This document shows, in pieces, positions 35,281 to 47,703 of a stretch of DNA of 64,000 bases. Source of the stretch: Dillenia suffruticosa (Eukaryota; Streptophyta; Magnoliopsida; Dilleniales; Dilleniaceae); assembly GCA_033439265.1 (NCBI GenBank), contig JAVTVX010000026.1, positions 8,247,001 to 8,311,000 of the forward strand. The letters run 5' to 3'. The notes beneath the pieces were generated by a model. It was not told the DNA's origin. It searched no databases and worked only from the letters and a program-made list of their open reading frames with translations. The position numbers and the translations under genes are program-made. Positions within the stretch are counted from its first letter, which is position 1; each line of letters begins with the position of its first letter.

Positions 35281-37300
35281 ATATAGATAATGCTTGCCCT
35301 CAAACATTTTTCACTTGATTAAATCCAAAACTATCTTGTAAACAAATCTATTTTTCTTCCAAACTCCCAACCCACTTGTGCCATAAAAATCAAACCGGAA
35401 GTTTAATCAAAACAACAAATACTTCATAGTATTTGTTACGAAAACAACCATTACATATCCTAACAGTTTCTTATGAATTCAAAACTATAAGATTTAACGA
35501 TACTCTTCAAGAGTTCATTCAAATTCACTCAAAAATGGGTGAAAATTATGTATATCACTCAAATTAATACAACAAAATTAACATTGACATAAGTTTACAA
35601 ATATATCAGATGTCCACCACTCAAAATTTTGAATTCCATTCACCAATCTAAAGTCTTTCATTTAGTTATAATGGGGGTTAGGATTAAGTGTAGGATAAAT
35701 AAGATATTTAAGGGTGAAAACATACCAAATAAAATATATAATTAACTACCTAATTTTTCAATAAATAGCACTTTTGCGCCAGCAAAAAAATTGTCTTCTC
35801 ACTACTTAATTGTTCCTTTTCAACCTTTTTCTCTCATCTCCATGAAAGTAGATGAATGAAATTTCAACAATATATAGTACTTTCCCTTTTTTCTTTCTTC
35901 TTTTTTTTTTTTCATTTTTCCGCTACTTTTGCTTCTTCTTTTTTTTTGCTTTTGACACATTCTTATTATCGCGCTATATTTTTCTTGTTTCAAGTAATCA
36001 CCCACAACAGAGTAGTTAAGAGAATGATCAAACTTCTTTCTTCTTTGCATGATCACAAAGTTCAATTCGTATTCATGAAAGCATTAGATCTAAAATCATC
36101 ATCTTTCTTTTGAGGCAACAAATAACCAAATCATACAATTAATTATATATACCTTTGGTACAAGATTTGAAAAGAAGACCAAAATAAAATGTTAGGTGTT
36201 GTATTGAGGTGATTATAAAAGAAGAAATGGTTTAGGCTCAACTTGATTATCTAAGGGGTTTATGAAATCAAGGTAGTGATTTTTTTACGAAAGCCAAAAG
36301 GGGTAAAACATAGATGTCTTTATTATTTCAATGCACGAAATTCAAAAAAGTGGTCTCGATATGCATAACAGAACAAATTCTAGATTGTCTAATCCAAGTG
36401 TGATATTCACTCATCAAGAAACAATTTTGAGTACATATAATGAATTTACTTATTTTAGACTCAAAACATCACTTTTAAATAGGTTTTGTGTCAAATTTTG
36501 CATATTTATCCTTTAAAACAAACCATTAAAGAAATGAATATACATTACAAGTACAAAAACCATTAATACGAGCTATTTCTCATAAATCTCCAGCTAACCA
36601 AATAACACACATCAACTTAGAAAGTTCAAAATTTTTCAAATTTTCTCTTTTTTCTTAACCAAAATGTGTTGGCTTTATTAAAAGAAAATTGAAATTTAAA
36701 ATGACCCTAAAAGAAAAATGAAAAATCAAACACAAGCACCAAAGACTCCCCCACACCTACATCATATATTGTTTTCAATGTATGCTAAGTGGGAGAGAAA
36801 AACAAAGACAAGTAGTTCAAGCAAAAACAAAAATAAAAAAATGTAGAGTGAGAACAATACTCCCCTAGGGTGAAATAAAGAATGGAGATTCAAATCCAAT
36901 GAACTTGAAGAAAAAGTTAAGGCATGGTCATGCGATAAAAACAGAGTGTTTCTGGTTCCTCCTGAATTTGTTCCTTATTTTAGGTTGTGGCAAAACTTTG
37001 TTAAGGTGTGGGTCCGCCTTAACGCTAAAGTCTTTCTATCTGTTTTCTGAAGGCAGTCCGGAGTGTGGGTAAAAATGAAACTCTGTTAAGGCGTGGGTGT
37101 GCCTTAATGCTAGAGTACTTCTGTCCATTTTCCAAAATCAACTACTTGCACTCTTCAACTTTTATATGGGCACGCATTAAGATTCGAGCAAATCTGGTCA
37201 TCGAAGTTCTCCAACTTTTATTTACCTATAAAATACTATCAAAATTAAACATAAATCAAATCAACAACAATAAATATTAAATAAAAATCATAAAAAAAAA
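35281..37300. other. Non-coding internal region of the Athila-like element
   Basis: AT-rich DNA between the end of the protease ORF and the PPT, where RT, RNase H and integrase would be in a full element. Near 37295 the minus strand has GAGAGGCAACCCAATTTTTT, a sequence often found at the end of the gag-protease ORF of non-autonomous gypsy elements. The open frames 35820-36065, 35856-36113 and 37065-37280 show no known motif. Confidence 0.6.
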
Positions 37301-37601
37301 ATTGGGTTGCCTCTCAATAAATGCCTTTGCTTATTGTCTTTGGCTCAACATGGTCTCATTATTTTAACTCAACTTATAAATCGGTCCAGTCAATCTTAAC
37401 TTCAACTTGTTTGGCATAAACTTCAATCTTGAATGGAAGTGAGGGACATTTTAGTTGACCATGAATTGCTTTAGGTATAGGAGTTTGTGATGGAGAAATT
37501 TGTCCAATTGCACATCTTTATTTGTCGAACTCTCTTGCAACACAAAATCAAATTTATCACACACAAAATTATCTTGCACATGGAGTCAACCATAGTAACA
37601 T

Positions 37602-37809
37602 GATAACTAGACTAGGAATCATTTCGATGCTTTACGGGGTCAAAAAAATTAAAAGTAGCAAGTTCACCATCAAATTCAAAAGTTAAGGTACCAAAATCCA
37701 CATAAGATAACTAGACTCAAAATCATTTCGATGCTTTATGAGGTCAAAAAATATTAAGAGTAGCAAGTTCACCATCGAATTCAAAAGTTAAGGTACCGAA
37801 ATCCACATC
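37602..37809 (-). repeat. 104-bp tandem duplication at the protease C-terminus
   Basis: The unit starting GATAACTAGACT at 37602 is repeated at 37706 with a few differences, so the protease end (GTLTFEFDGELAT) is encoded twice on the minus strand. Confidence 0.8.
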
Positions 37810-38433
37810 AATTTTTGTTTTACCTGTTTTCATGAAAGGTCTTCCCGACAATATAAGAGCAAGGTTAGGAAAACATGTATCATCCATATCAGTAACATAG
37901 AAATCAGCAGGAAAAATAAGATCATTCACCCTCATTAAAACATCTTCAATCATACCCTCAAGATATGAATTTGACCAATCAGCCAATTGAATTATCGCTT
38001 TTGTCTCTTTCAAATATCCTAGATTCAAATCCTTATAAACAGACAAAGACATGATATTTATCGCTGCTCCTAGATCAAGCATAGCATTTTCTAACAATTT
38101 ATTGCCAATAATATAAGGCACAGTCAACATATCGGGGTCTTTACATTTTGTGGCAATTTTATTTGCATGACTGTTGAAATATTCTCACCAACTAAGATCT
38201 TATCATCATCCTTTAATTTAATTTTCTTAGTGCACAATTCTTTAAGAAACTTGGCATACCTTGGCATTTGTCTTATTGCTTCCAAGAGTGGAATGTTGAT
38301 CTCTACCTTTCGGAGACTTTCTAAGATCTCTTTCTCTTCCTTCGCTTTCTTTGATTATGCCAATCTGGCAAGAAAAGGTGGTTGAATCACTATCTTGGAT
38401 TTTGAATTAAATTCACTACTTACTTTCTTAGTT
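37744..38433 (-). pseudogene. Gag end and aspartic protease of the Athila-like element
   Basis: Directly after CACTA-1, the minus strand gives gag linker text (KVSSEFNSKSKIVIQPPFLA, a stop, then LLEAIRQMPRYAKFLKELCT), followed by the protease at 38130-37744. Protease motifs are TVPYIIGNKLLENAMLDLGA with DLGA as the catalytic Asp loop, AINIMSLSVYKDLNLG, FPADFYVTDMDD and the LSGRPFMKT flap end. The protein would have cleaved Gag. The family is the gypsy gag-asp protease type common in Athila and related non-autonomous elements. The 128 codons of the core are open, better preserved than gag. Confidence 0.85.
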
Positions 38434-38939
38434 CACTACAAAAAAACACGGTTTTAGCGACGAAAATTTTAAAAAATTTCATCGCTAAAAACATTAGCGA
38501 CGGATTTAGAGACGAAAAATTTTTCGTCACTAATGACGTGTCGCAAAAATTTAGCGACGAAAAACAGAAATCCGTCGCTAAAATAGCGACAAATTTTGTG
38601 ACGAAATATTTTTATCGCTAAATTTAGTGACGGATACAAAAAATCCGTCGCTAATTTTAGCTACGGAAATTCAAAATCCGTCGCTAAATTTGGCAACTGA
38701 TCCGAGAAATCCGTCGCTAAATTATATGATATATAATTATTTTTTTATTTATTATATATATTTTATTTAATTATTATATTAATATTTTATTTTATTTAAT
38801 AAGCGACGGATCCATGAATCCGTCGCTAAATTATATTATATACAATTATATTTTTTATTTATTTTATACATTTTATTTAATTATTATATTAATATTTTAT
38901 TTTTATTTAATTAGCGAAGAATGCTTGATCCGTCACTAA

Positions 38940-39095
38940 CTTACACCCGGTGACAAGCCCGCTCGCCCCTGCCTGCTTACCCCAGCCTCACCCCAGCCTA
39001 CTCGCCCCAGTCCCTGCACATGCCTCGCCTTGCCCTAGCCTCGCCCCAGTCCCTGCACATGCCTTGCCTTGCCCCAGCCCCTGCACATGCCTTGC
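38940..39095. repeat. GC-rich minisatellite in CACTA-1
   Basis: Units such as CCCCAGCC and CCTGCACATGCCT repeat several times in an otherwise AT-rich element. Confidence 0.65.
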
Positions 39096-39133
39096 AAAAA
39101 ATCCCTAAAAAAACCCTCAAATTGTCTACAGCC

Positions 39134-39189
39134 CGGTTTGAATACCTGCGCAAGAGTTAAATGTTAGAGTACCCAACCACTAGACCACA
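39134..39189 (-). ncRNA. tRNA-like module in CACTA-1
   Basis: On the minus strand TGGTCTAGTGG (A-box-like) is followed about 27 bases later by GGTATTCAAACC (B-box-like), the spacing of an internal RNA polymerase III promoter. No acceptor stem is evident, so it is not a functional tRNA gene. Confidence 0.45.
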
Positions 39190-41432
39190 TCTTACCTTTA
39201 ATCATATTTCTATTTTATTTTTACTTATTATCTAATTCTAAATATTAATTAAAGAAATAAAAGTTTATATCAAATAATAAAATGCTAATTAAAATAAACT
39301 AATAAATTAATTTAAAAATAAAAAATATTATTCTTTAAAAAGATTTAAAAAATAAAAAAAAGAAACTATTTAAAAAATAAAAAAAATATTACTCTATAAA
39401 AAATAAAAATAAAAAAGAAATAAAATAAAATGCTAATTTAAAATATTAAAAAATAATAAATATGATTATTTAATACAAATTATTAAAATAACAAAATAAC
39501 AAAATAAAATAAAATATTATTATTTAAAAATTAAAAATATTAAAATAATAAAATAATAATTTAAAATATTATAAAATAATAAATATGATTATTTAATATA
39601 AACAAATAAAATAACAAAAGAAAATAAAATATTAAATGTTAATTTTAAAAAAATTAATTTTAGCGACAGATTATAATTCGTCGCTAAATTCATCGCTAAA
39701 TAATAAAATATTTAAAAAATAAAAAATATTATTATTTAAAAATGAAAAAAATTTAAAATATTAAAAAATAATAAATACAATTATTTAATATAAATTAATA
39801 AAATAACAAAAGAAAATAAAATATTAAATGTTAATTTTAAATAAATTAAGCTTAGCGACGGATTCAACGATCCGTCGCTATATTTGCGACGAATTTTTAG
39901 ATCCGTCGCTAACTTAGCGACGGATTTCGGAATTTATCGCTAAATTTAGCAACGGATTCTAATTCGTCGCTAAATAATAAAATATTTAAAAAATAAAAAA
40001 TATTATTATTTAAAATTAAAAAATTTTTAAAAATAAAATGATAATTTAAAATATTAAAAAATAATAAATACGATTATTTAATATAAATTAATAAAATAAC
40101 AAAAGAAAATAAAATATTAAATGTTAATTTTTTAAAAAATTAAGTTTAGCGACGGATCGTTGAATCCGTCGCTAAATCAGCGACAAATTTTTAAATCCGT
40201 CGCGAAATCAGCGACGGATTCCTTAATTCTTCGCTAAATTTAGCGACAGATTTCTAAATTCGTCGCTAAATAATAAAATATTAAAAAAAATAATTTTAGT
40301 CTTTAAAAAATAAAAATATAAAATAATAAAATTAAATGCTTATTTAAGATATTATAAAATATTAAATATGATTAGTTAATATAAATTAATAAAATAAATG
40401 AATAATAAAATAAAATAAATGGATTACCGTTTATCAGTTGTTATCCGTCTCACTGTCACCATCTTCTGAAAAATACTATTTGATCTACTTGCGAGACGAG
40501 ATAAATTGTCGGAAGTAAATGTATTATATATTATGTTTCTTACTGATAACAATAACAAATGAATATGATCAACTGAACTTTCACAAACAATTAAACTATA
40601 TAAGAGAATCGAATAGATATAGAAGACAAAAACACGAATGGTGAAATCGACAGTTGTGACTAATTGAAAATTATTTGTTATAAATTGGTTGAATTATTTA
40701 TTGTTAAAATTATCAAATTGATGAGAATTGTAATATTTAATATGTATTTAATTCAATTTCGTTATTTAGAATATGTTAAAAAGAGAGATACGGTTAAAAA
40801 TATTTCATAATAGAGAATAGAAGAAATTTTGCTCGGAAATTATTCATGAATTTTGAAATTCTGATAATAAATTAGCGATGAATTTAGTCACGAATATTTT
40901 ATTTGTGGCTAATTAGCAACGAATTTTGTCACGAATATTTTTTTATGACTAATTAGTGACGAAATTAGCCACGAATTTTGGAATTTGTTGCTAAATTTTG
41001 TGACAAATATTTTTACCGTGACTAATTAGCGACGAATTTAGCGACGAAAATTTTTTGTAGCTAATTAGTGATAAAATTTGTGACGAAATATTTTCGTCGC
41101 TAAATTTAGCGACGGATAAGAGTATTCGGGGCAAAATTTAGTCACGAAAATATTATTCGTCACTAATTAGCGACAAATTTTGTAACGAAAATTTTTTCGT
41201 AGCCAATTAGCGACGGATTTAGTGATAAAAATTTTTTCGTAGCCAATTAGCAACAAATTTAGTCACGAATAATCTATCCGTCGGAAATTTAGCCACGAAT
41301 AATTGTTTGACACTATATTCGTTGCAAATTAGCGACAAAAAAAATTTCCGTTACTAAATCCGTCGTAAAATAGTAACGAAATTTTTTCGTCGCTAAAATC
41401 CGTCGCTAAAACCGTATTTTTTTGTAGTGGTT

Positions 41433-41928
41433 GAAACATCCAAAATTGTTGACTTTTCTTTACTTTTGGTCACCCTTTTTGCTTCAACTTTTGATGTAGT
41501 ACCTCGCACCTCCTTTTCACTTCTAAGGATCATGGCACTAACATTTTCCCTTGGGTTGATTTCAACTTGAGACGGCAAGTTTCCATGATTAGTTTCGATT
41601 TTGCAGAGTGTCGTCACCAATTGTGACACTTGGCTACCGAGATTTTGAATGTTTACTCTTGTTTCCTGTATAAAGCTTTTTACAAGATCTTTAAATGTTG
41701 GTCCTTAGTTTTGTAGGGGGTTGTTGCTGCTGAAAAGATGGTCTTCCATGCGATTGTTGTGAAATTCCTTTTGGCTTATTCCATGGCTTAGATTTGGGTG
41801 GTCTCTCCAACCTTAGTTATAGGTATTGAAGTAAGGATCATATTTTCTTTGGAGTTGCCTTGAAAATCCACCTATAACATTCAATTGTTTATTAGATTTC
41901 TCTTGAAGCGTAGGGCACATGTCGATTG
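41433..41928 (-). pseudogene. Middle gag segment of the Athila-like element
   Basis: Between CACTA-1 and solo LTR D the minus strand shows gag text: MSQLVTTLCKIETNHGNLPS then QVEINPRENVSAMILRS, and further upstream the degenerate zinc-finger-linked region that ends the element's gag. The ILRS/LRSGKE wording is typical of Athila-type Gag. It continues to 45291 on the far side of LTR D and to 38433 on the far side of CACTA-1. Confidence 0.8.
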
Positions 41929-44900
41929 TGTCACGTCCCGAACTGGGGTCATGAGCAGCGGCCCGTTGCCTTGGATGCCGGTTACATTTTTTCAGAAAAT
42001 CATACAGAAACTCTCCATATTTCGGAGGTCTCTCATGTATAATTTACCCCATAATATTCACAACCATCCTGTCAATTTAATAAAAGGGTCATCCCGGCCT
42101 CACAACCATTAATCAAACCACAGCCGACAACCAGGACAATACAAGGCTATAAAAATTTCTAGCAGCCTTAGTCACAGACCTCTACTGTCATGCTAAACTA
42201 GAGTATAAGCAGCCGCCACACCGAGCAGACCTAAATATTTATACACATATACAATAAATTCCCAAATTAACATTTTAAATACATATAGGTGCCTCAATGT
42301 AAGTGAACCGAGTCAATATGAGAGTTTTTCGAATAAATGTCCATAATTATATAGTCATCCAAGAAAATAAATAGATGAGTACATTGATCAAACTAAAATT
42401 TTCAATAATTGTAGCGGAAGATATGGTAACATCCATACCCAAGTCCAGTGCTATCAAGTCCACATCACAAGTATGAAATCACAAAATTTTTCTTTAATCT
42501 AAGACTTATCCTGTAGGAAAAAAAGTGAGGGGTGAGTATCTATGGGAGGATACTCAGTAAGTGAGGGGATTTATATCGTGCTATCAATATCGAGGGTGAA
42601 CTTTGAGTATCAAAACATGTAACATAATATCGAATATGCGAAAATAACGTGCTATTTCAGAGTAAAACATATCTCAATGCACAAATCAGAAAATAACATA
42701 TGCATCCATCCATGTATCAAATCACATATGTAGAGTCGGCCGAACAAACAACCCCGACAATAGTCTACCTCGACCAACAATAGGCGCATTGAGAGTTTTC
42801 ACTATACAAATATCAAATAATGGCTCTCTACCCCAATGTTGACCACAAGCTACTCCAACTAACCTATAAATAATAATAATAATATATATATATATACAGT
42901 CGACCATGTATGGTGTCCCGCCCAGTGCTAGACAGAGGTAAACCCACGTCCTCCCCGATGAGGGTCAACCTGAAACACCCATACATGATAATTTGATAGA
43001 TACCTCCGGCCGAAACGTATCCGGGTACAAGGGTGCCTCAACCAAATGTCTTTCGTAGTTACGGAATGCTATTGGAAGCATATCACCATATCACCATATC
43101 ACCAAGTCGGTCGGACACGTAACCCCATGCATCATATCATCACGTCGGCCGAGCATACAGCCCCATGCATCGTATCATAACATCGGCCGAACATACAACC
43201 CAAATAGTACATGTAAATCTGTTGAAAACCATATGCCAATACAGTGGAAGTATTAAAATATGTCAATATGGCAAAAAAAATGACACAGTATCTTGTTATC
43301 AAACGCATGGATACAAATCATAAAATAACAGTTGGGACACTCCAATGGTCACAAAAATATGTCTATCAAAATCCAAAAATTTAGTTTTCACACGTATAGA
43401 AATCATGTCATTTGAAAATCGGTAAAATATGATTTGTCAATCAATAATAGATGTCAAAGTCCCACTCACTTTTCTAGAAAGGGTGGTCACTCCCTATTTT
43501 TAAAATAAATCCAATCTGACTTCTCGAGTCTCCAAAAAAATCAACCTAGTCAGATCATCACAATTTAACATCAAATTTTCAAGTATTATAGGGTTTATCT
43601 ATTTTCCCTAAATTTGTACAAATCTTAACTCTTCAATTTATGAATGCACTCTAATGTCATTAGTTACATTTCATTTATAAACAATTAACGTACTTTTAAA
43701 CCAAGTCTAATTCAACCCTAAAACCACTCAAGGTCGGAAATAAGCTTTAAAATAAATAATTTTTCTATAAGATAGAAAATCTTTGAAAAATCATACACTT
43801 TTCGATTCCCATCAAAATATTTCAAACCATATGTCATTTTCAAGATATATGAGTCTATATTCATAATACGGAGATCGTATTTAAATTGCCTATAAGCAAA
43901 ACAATTTATAATGAGAAATGCTGCATCAACCCTTAAACTCAAATCCTAATTTCTGATTATTTTCATGTATATGTCAATTTAAACTCCAAGAGAAACTATT
44001 CTAATCAACTTAATTTGATTCTATCATCTTGACCAGTCCCATTTCATATAAATTCCTATAGTTAACCTAATGAATTACATACAATGTCTGAAAATACATT
44101 CTATTCGAATCTAGTTTACATTCTAGCATATACAAGATTTCTTATCCTAAATTTATCCTAAATTCAATAACCAAATCGAATGGATCCGAAATCCCTCACC
44201 TAGGGTTTTCTCGGAGCGCAAATTTTAGTCTGAATGTCTTCTCGATCACTCCAAAATCTACAATACTCATTATCAAGACAAAATTTATTAGTTAAATCAT
44301 AAACACTTAGATTAGAATCAAAACCCTAAATCAGTTATCTGCGCAGAGGTTTGTGGGCTGTCATGGGCTTACGGGCCGTCGCGGGCTCAAGGGCTACAGC
44401 GGGATCGTTGGTCAGCAAGCTGGCGGACTTACGGGCCATAGTAGGCTTCCCGGGTCACAGTAGTCTCGCGGGCTACGCGCTAACGGGCTAGTGCGCGCTC
44501 GTGCACAGGCGCCCTCGTGAGAAGTTGCGTACTCGTGGACTGGCTCGCGCTCGTGAGCTGAGGTGCACTCTTGCAAAAGGGTTGCGTGCTGTGTTCGCGC
44601 TGTGCTCGTGAGGGGAGGATCGCGTAGGGGCGCACTCGGCTCGGGCTGGAGAGATTGCGCGGTGGCGGAAGGAGTTGCAGTCGCACTCGCAGAAGGTCGG
44701 TCCTCGCAGCGACGAAGCGAGTGGCGACGATGGGTGGTGGGTTCGGGTGAAGTCGAAGAGAGAGAAAGAGAAAAACAGAGAGTGAGGTAGAGAGAGAAGA
44801 CAGAGGGGGTCGGCTAGGTGGTGGTGACAATGGTACCACCGGTGAGCGGTGGAGAGGATGGCGGATGAGAGGGAGAACGGCTGTGCGTGCGGCGGAAGGA

Positions 44901-45020
44901 GAGAGCAACAAGAGGGAGATGAAGAGACGAGAGAGGGAGAGATTAGGGCTAAAATCCCTAATCACATTTGGGGGAGATGCTGCGTTTTGGGCCAAAACGC
45001 AGCGCTTCCCTTTTTTTTTT

Positions 45021-45065
<45 letters not shown>

Positions 45066-45295
45066 TGTGTATATATAATTTCACACTCATATTTCGCTAG
45101 AATGTGAATTTCATAAAAATGGGGCTTATTATGATTGCGAATACGGAAACTTAAAATATATCCACAAATTTAAATTAAATACCTCAAAATAAAAAACCAA
45201 TATAAATAAAAGAAATTTCTCTATATATATATATATATATATATTTCAAAACTAGTATACTTGTATGGACGCCGCAATGTCGGTGTTACAGATTG
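41924..45295 (-). mobile_element. Solo Tekay LTR D with GATTG target-site duplication
   Basis: GATTG at 41924-41928 and 45291-45295 flank an LTR at 41929-45290 (3362 bp). On the minus strand it starts TGTAACACCGACA and ends GGGACGTGACA, like LTR A. No internal region is present. It has the same internal layout: inverted repeat (44979-45003), pyrimidine-rich and GC-rich blocks (44340-44960), then AT-rich DNA. A (TA)n microsatellite (45028-45062 and 45224-45244) has expanded near its start. The 171-codon open frame at 44480-44995 is low-complexity LTR sequence, not a gene. Confidence 0.92.
44979..45003. other. Perfect 12-bp inverted repeat in LTR D
   Basis: GCTGCGTTTTGG and CCAAAACGCAGC are separated by one base. 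It is the counterpart of the repeats in LTR A and C, with T-A replacing C-G at the third pair relative to LTR A. Confidence 0.85.
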
Positions 45296-46067
45296 GGTGA
45301 CCCATATTCGAGCAAATTCCGCATGCCTTTACTTGTTACACCTATCCTACAATCAATTTTTCCAAGATAAAAGTTAGAGCATCTAACTTGTGATCAAGGG
45401 AAGAAATACTTGCCTCATTGAGCATCTTGCCTCCCTCCAAATTGTTGTATGTTTGCTGCCAATATTGGAGATCAAATTTTGTGCCTCCTTAGGTGTTTTG
45501 TTCATTATCACATCACCACTTACTGCATTGATCATATTTCTCTCCGTCAACAAAAGGCCTTCATAAAAATATTGGATAATTAGCTATTCAGGAATTTGGT
45601 GCTACGGACAACTTGCACAAAGTTGTTTGAATCTTTTCTAATATTCGTGCAAAGTTTTACCACTAAATTGTCTTATACCATAAATTTCCTTCTAAATTTC
45701 ATTGCACAAGAAGTTGGAAAAAATTTCTCCAAAAACAATCTTTTCAAATCATTTCAATTAGTAATTGAATCAGAGAGTAAATAAAATAACTAATTTTTAA
45801 CCTTATCTATTAAAGAGAATGGAAAAACTCTTAACTTCAATTGCTCCTCCGTTACACCTTGTGGCCGCATTGTGGAACACACGATATGAAACTCCTTAAG
45901 ATACTTGTTGGGATCTTCTCCTACAAGTCCATGAAATTTAGAAAGTAAGTGAATAAACCCTAATTTTAATTCGAATGGAGTTTTAATTTCCAAAAAATTA
46001 ATACAGAAAGATTGTTGGTTAACATCGAGTGTTGCTAACTCCCTTAAAGTTTTTGATGCATCCATGT
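45291..46067 (-). pseudogene. N-terminal gag of the Athila-like element
   Basis: The minus strand opens at 46065 with MDASKTLRELATLDVNQQSF and goes on with TPFELKLGFIHLLSKFHGLV, GEDPNKYLKEFHIVCSTMRP and GVTEEQLKLRVFPFSLIDKV, the classical gag domain of Athila-type elements. It then becomes interrupted, but NDLKRLFLEKFFP and KHLRR-type text can be followed to the LTR D insertion at 45291. Several stops are present. Gag would package element RNA. Confidence 0.88.
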
Positions 46068-46304
46068 TCTCCTCCGTAATATGCTACTCTTCGCTGTCAC
46101 CAGAACAATCCAATAGGTCTTCATCCAGATCAAGCCCAGGCAATGAAGATATGGCCTATTTTGCTTGCTTTGTCTCTTTGGTAAGTTTTTGGGTTGTTTT
46201 CTCAATTTTCGGGTCGAACACTAGTTTACCTATTTGAGAAGATCGAGACTTATACCAAAAAACAAAGAGAAAGTATAAAAGAAACAAATCACCTGATTTT
46301 GTCT

Positions 46305-46322
46305 TCCTCGATAACGGCATCA
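46305..46322 (-). promoter_or_regulatory. Primer-binding site of the Athila-like element (tRNA-Asp type)
   Basis: The minus strand reads TGATGCCGTTATCGAGGA. This matches 14 of 18 bases of the TGGCGCCGTTGCCGGGGA site used by Athila-type elements, and lies five bases from the LTR. Confidence 0.7.
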
Positions 46323-46327
46323 AAATT

Positions 46328-47698
46328 TGATGGGTATCAAACCAACAAAAATAAAAATACTCACTTCACAAAAGATGAGTCTAGGGTGAGTAGGCTCGCA
46401 TTCTCAAGGAAAGGGGTGGATTTGTTTCTCTTAAAGAAGAAAAGAAAATATAAGAGATTGAGAAATTATCTAAAACTAACAAAATAAATAAATCAATAAA
46501 ATTAATTAAACTAAGATAATTAAATAAGACCAATTAAAAGAGAAAACATCAACTAAAATAAACTCTAGTCATATTTCCATTTTGATGTATTTGATTAATC
46601 ATTGATACCAAAATTACTTAATATTATGTAAATAAATTGGTTATATCTGTTAAATACTACGAAATGACTAATTTTTTCTTATTTCTACTATAATTAAGAT
46701 ACAATCATTAATTAATTCCCTAATCGAAAAATAATCTAAAAGACTCTTATTGGATTTAGTGTTTCGATAAACTTTAGATCTAGAGAGATACATTTTTAAT
46801 TAACAAATTTCAACCTAAATTTATTTAAATTAGATTATTTAATCACATGATATAAATTAAATCACTTGTAAGACCATAAAACCATGCCAATTATCACTTA
46901 ATTAAAAATAAACAAATCTTACCATTTTTAATTGGTTGTAAACCGTTTTAGAGTTATCAAATATATATCTCTATTCAATAAAACTAAAACAAATTATAAA
47001 TATTAAGGCATAGAGATTAAATAAATACTTACAAAATATTGAGCCAATAATCTCAATTAGATCTCACAATCTTCATTCATCAAGATCTTCATTTATCAAG
47101 ATTTTAACAACTCTTTGACTAGAAAAGAATTTTAGAATAAAGACATGGAGAAAAAAGAACTCATCCAAGAAAATAAAATTTTGCTGTAAAAGAAAGAATA
47201 CAAATTAACATGAGAAAGGAAGACTACAATGAATGTCTCGTTGGAGGGCTTTCATCCTCTTTTAATAAGAGTAAATCTCTTATTTTAAAAATAAAATCTT
47301 CCTAAATCTCCTTAACTATCAAAAGAAAATAATAAATTTCTCTAAATATAATATTCTAATAGATTTCAAATAAAGGAAATTCTTAAAAGATAAAAAGATC
47401 TTGAAAATTAAACTTTTAAAAGAATTATCTCTAAATATTATGAATAAATCAACATCTTGAAAATTTTCAATGGTTTCAAATCTGCGTGCCCACGCGCTAA
47501 CGAAAGAACATTTCTATCCATTTTTTCTATTATTTGCATAATTACTCCATATTAGCTTCTTTTTCTTCCTCTTTCTTCACAAGTCTACTCTATCAATTCT
47601 AACATATTAAATATCATAAAATATAGTAATTAGTGTAATGTTTATTCAAAAAACAAATAAAATCAATCACAATTATTATATCAATTAATGCTCTATCA
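46328..47698 (-). repeat. 5' LTR of the Athila-like element
   Basis: TGATGGGTATCAAACC to TGCTCTATCA, 1371 bp; the partner of 33838-35269. The target-site duplication TGTAT follows at 47699-47703. Confidence 0.9.
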
Positions 47699-47703
47699 TG
47701 TAT

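Larger units (their letters stand above)
38431..41432. mobile_element. CACTA-1: non-autonomous CACTA DNA transposon
   Basis: CACTACAAAAAAACACGG at 38434 and its reverse complement (one mismatch in about 29 bases) ending at 41429 form the terminal inverted repeats, flanked by 3-bp duplications GTT (38431-38433, 41430-41432). Element length is 2996 bp. Both ends carry many copies of TAGCGACGAATTT and its reverse complement, the sub-terminal repeats where CACTA proteins bind. No transposase is present. The middle is AT-rich, with a GC-rich minisatellite (about 38940-39095) and a tRNA-like module. It interrupts the gag-protease frame of the Athila-like element. Confidence 0.93.
33838..47698 (-). 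mobile_element. Athila-like, gag-protease-only gypsy element
   Basis: TGTAT at 33833-33837 and 47699-47703 flank a pair of matching LTRs (33838-35269, 46328-47698) with ends TGAT and ATCA. Minus-strand order is 5' LTR, tRNA-Asp-type primer-binding site, gag, aspartic protease, a long non-coding stretch, PPT and 3' LTR. No reverse transcriptase or integrase text was found, so it would have depended on a helper. Two later insertions account for 6.4 kb: CACTA-1 (38434-41429) and solo Tekay LTR D (41929-45290). Without them the element is about 7.5 kb. Confidence 0.85.

Noticed and set aside
39134..39189. Functional tRNA gene
   Set aside because: Box A and B-like sequences are present but no convincing acceptor and anticodon stems.
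44480..44995. 171-codon minus-strand open frame as a gene
   Set aside because: It lies inside solo LTR D and has the same low-complexity composition as the LTR C frame.
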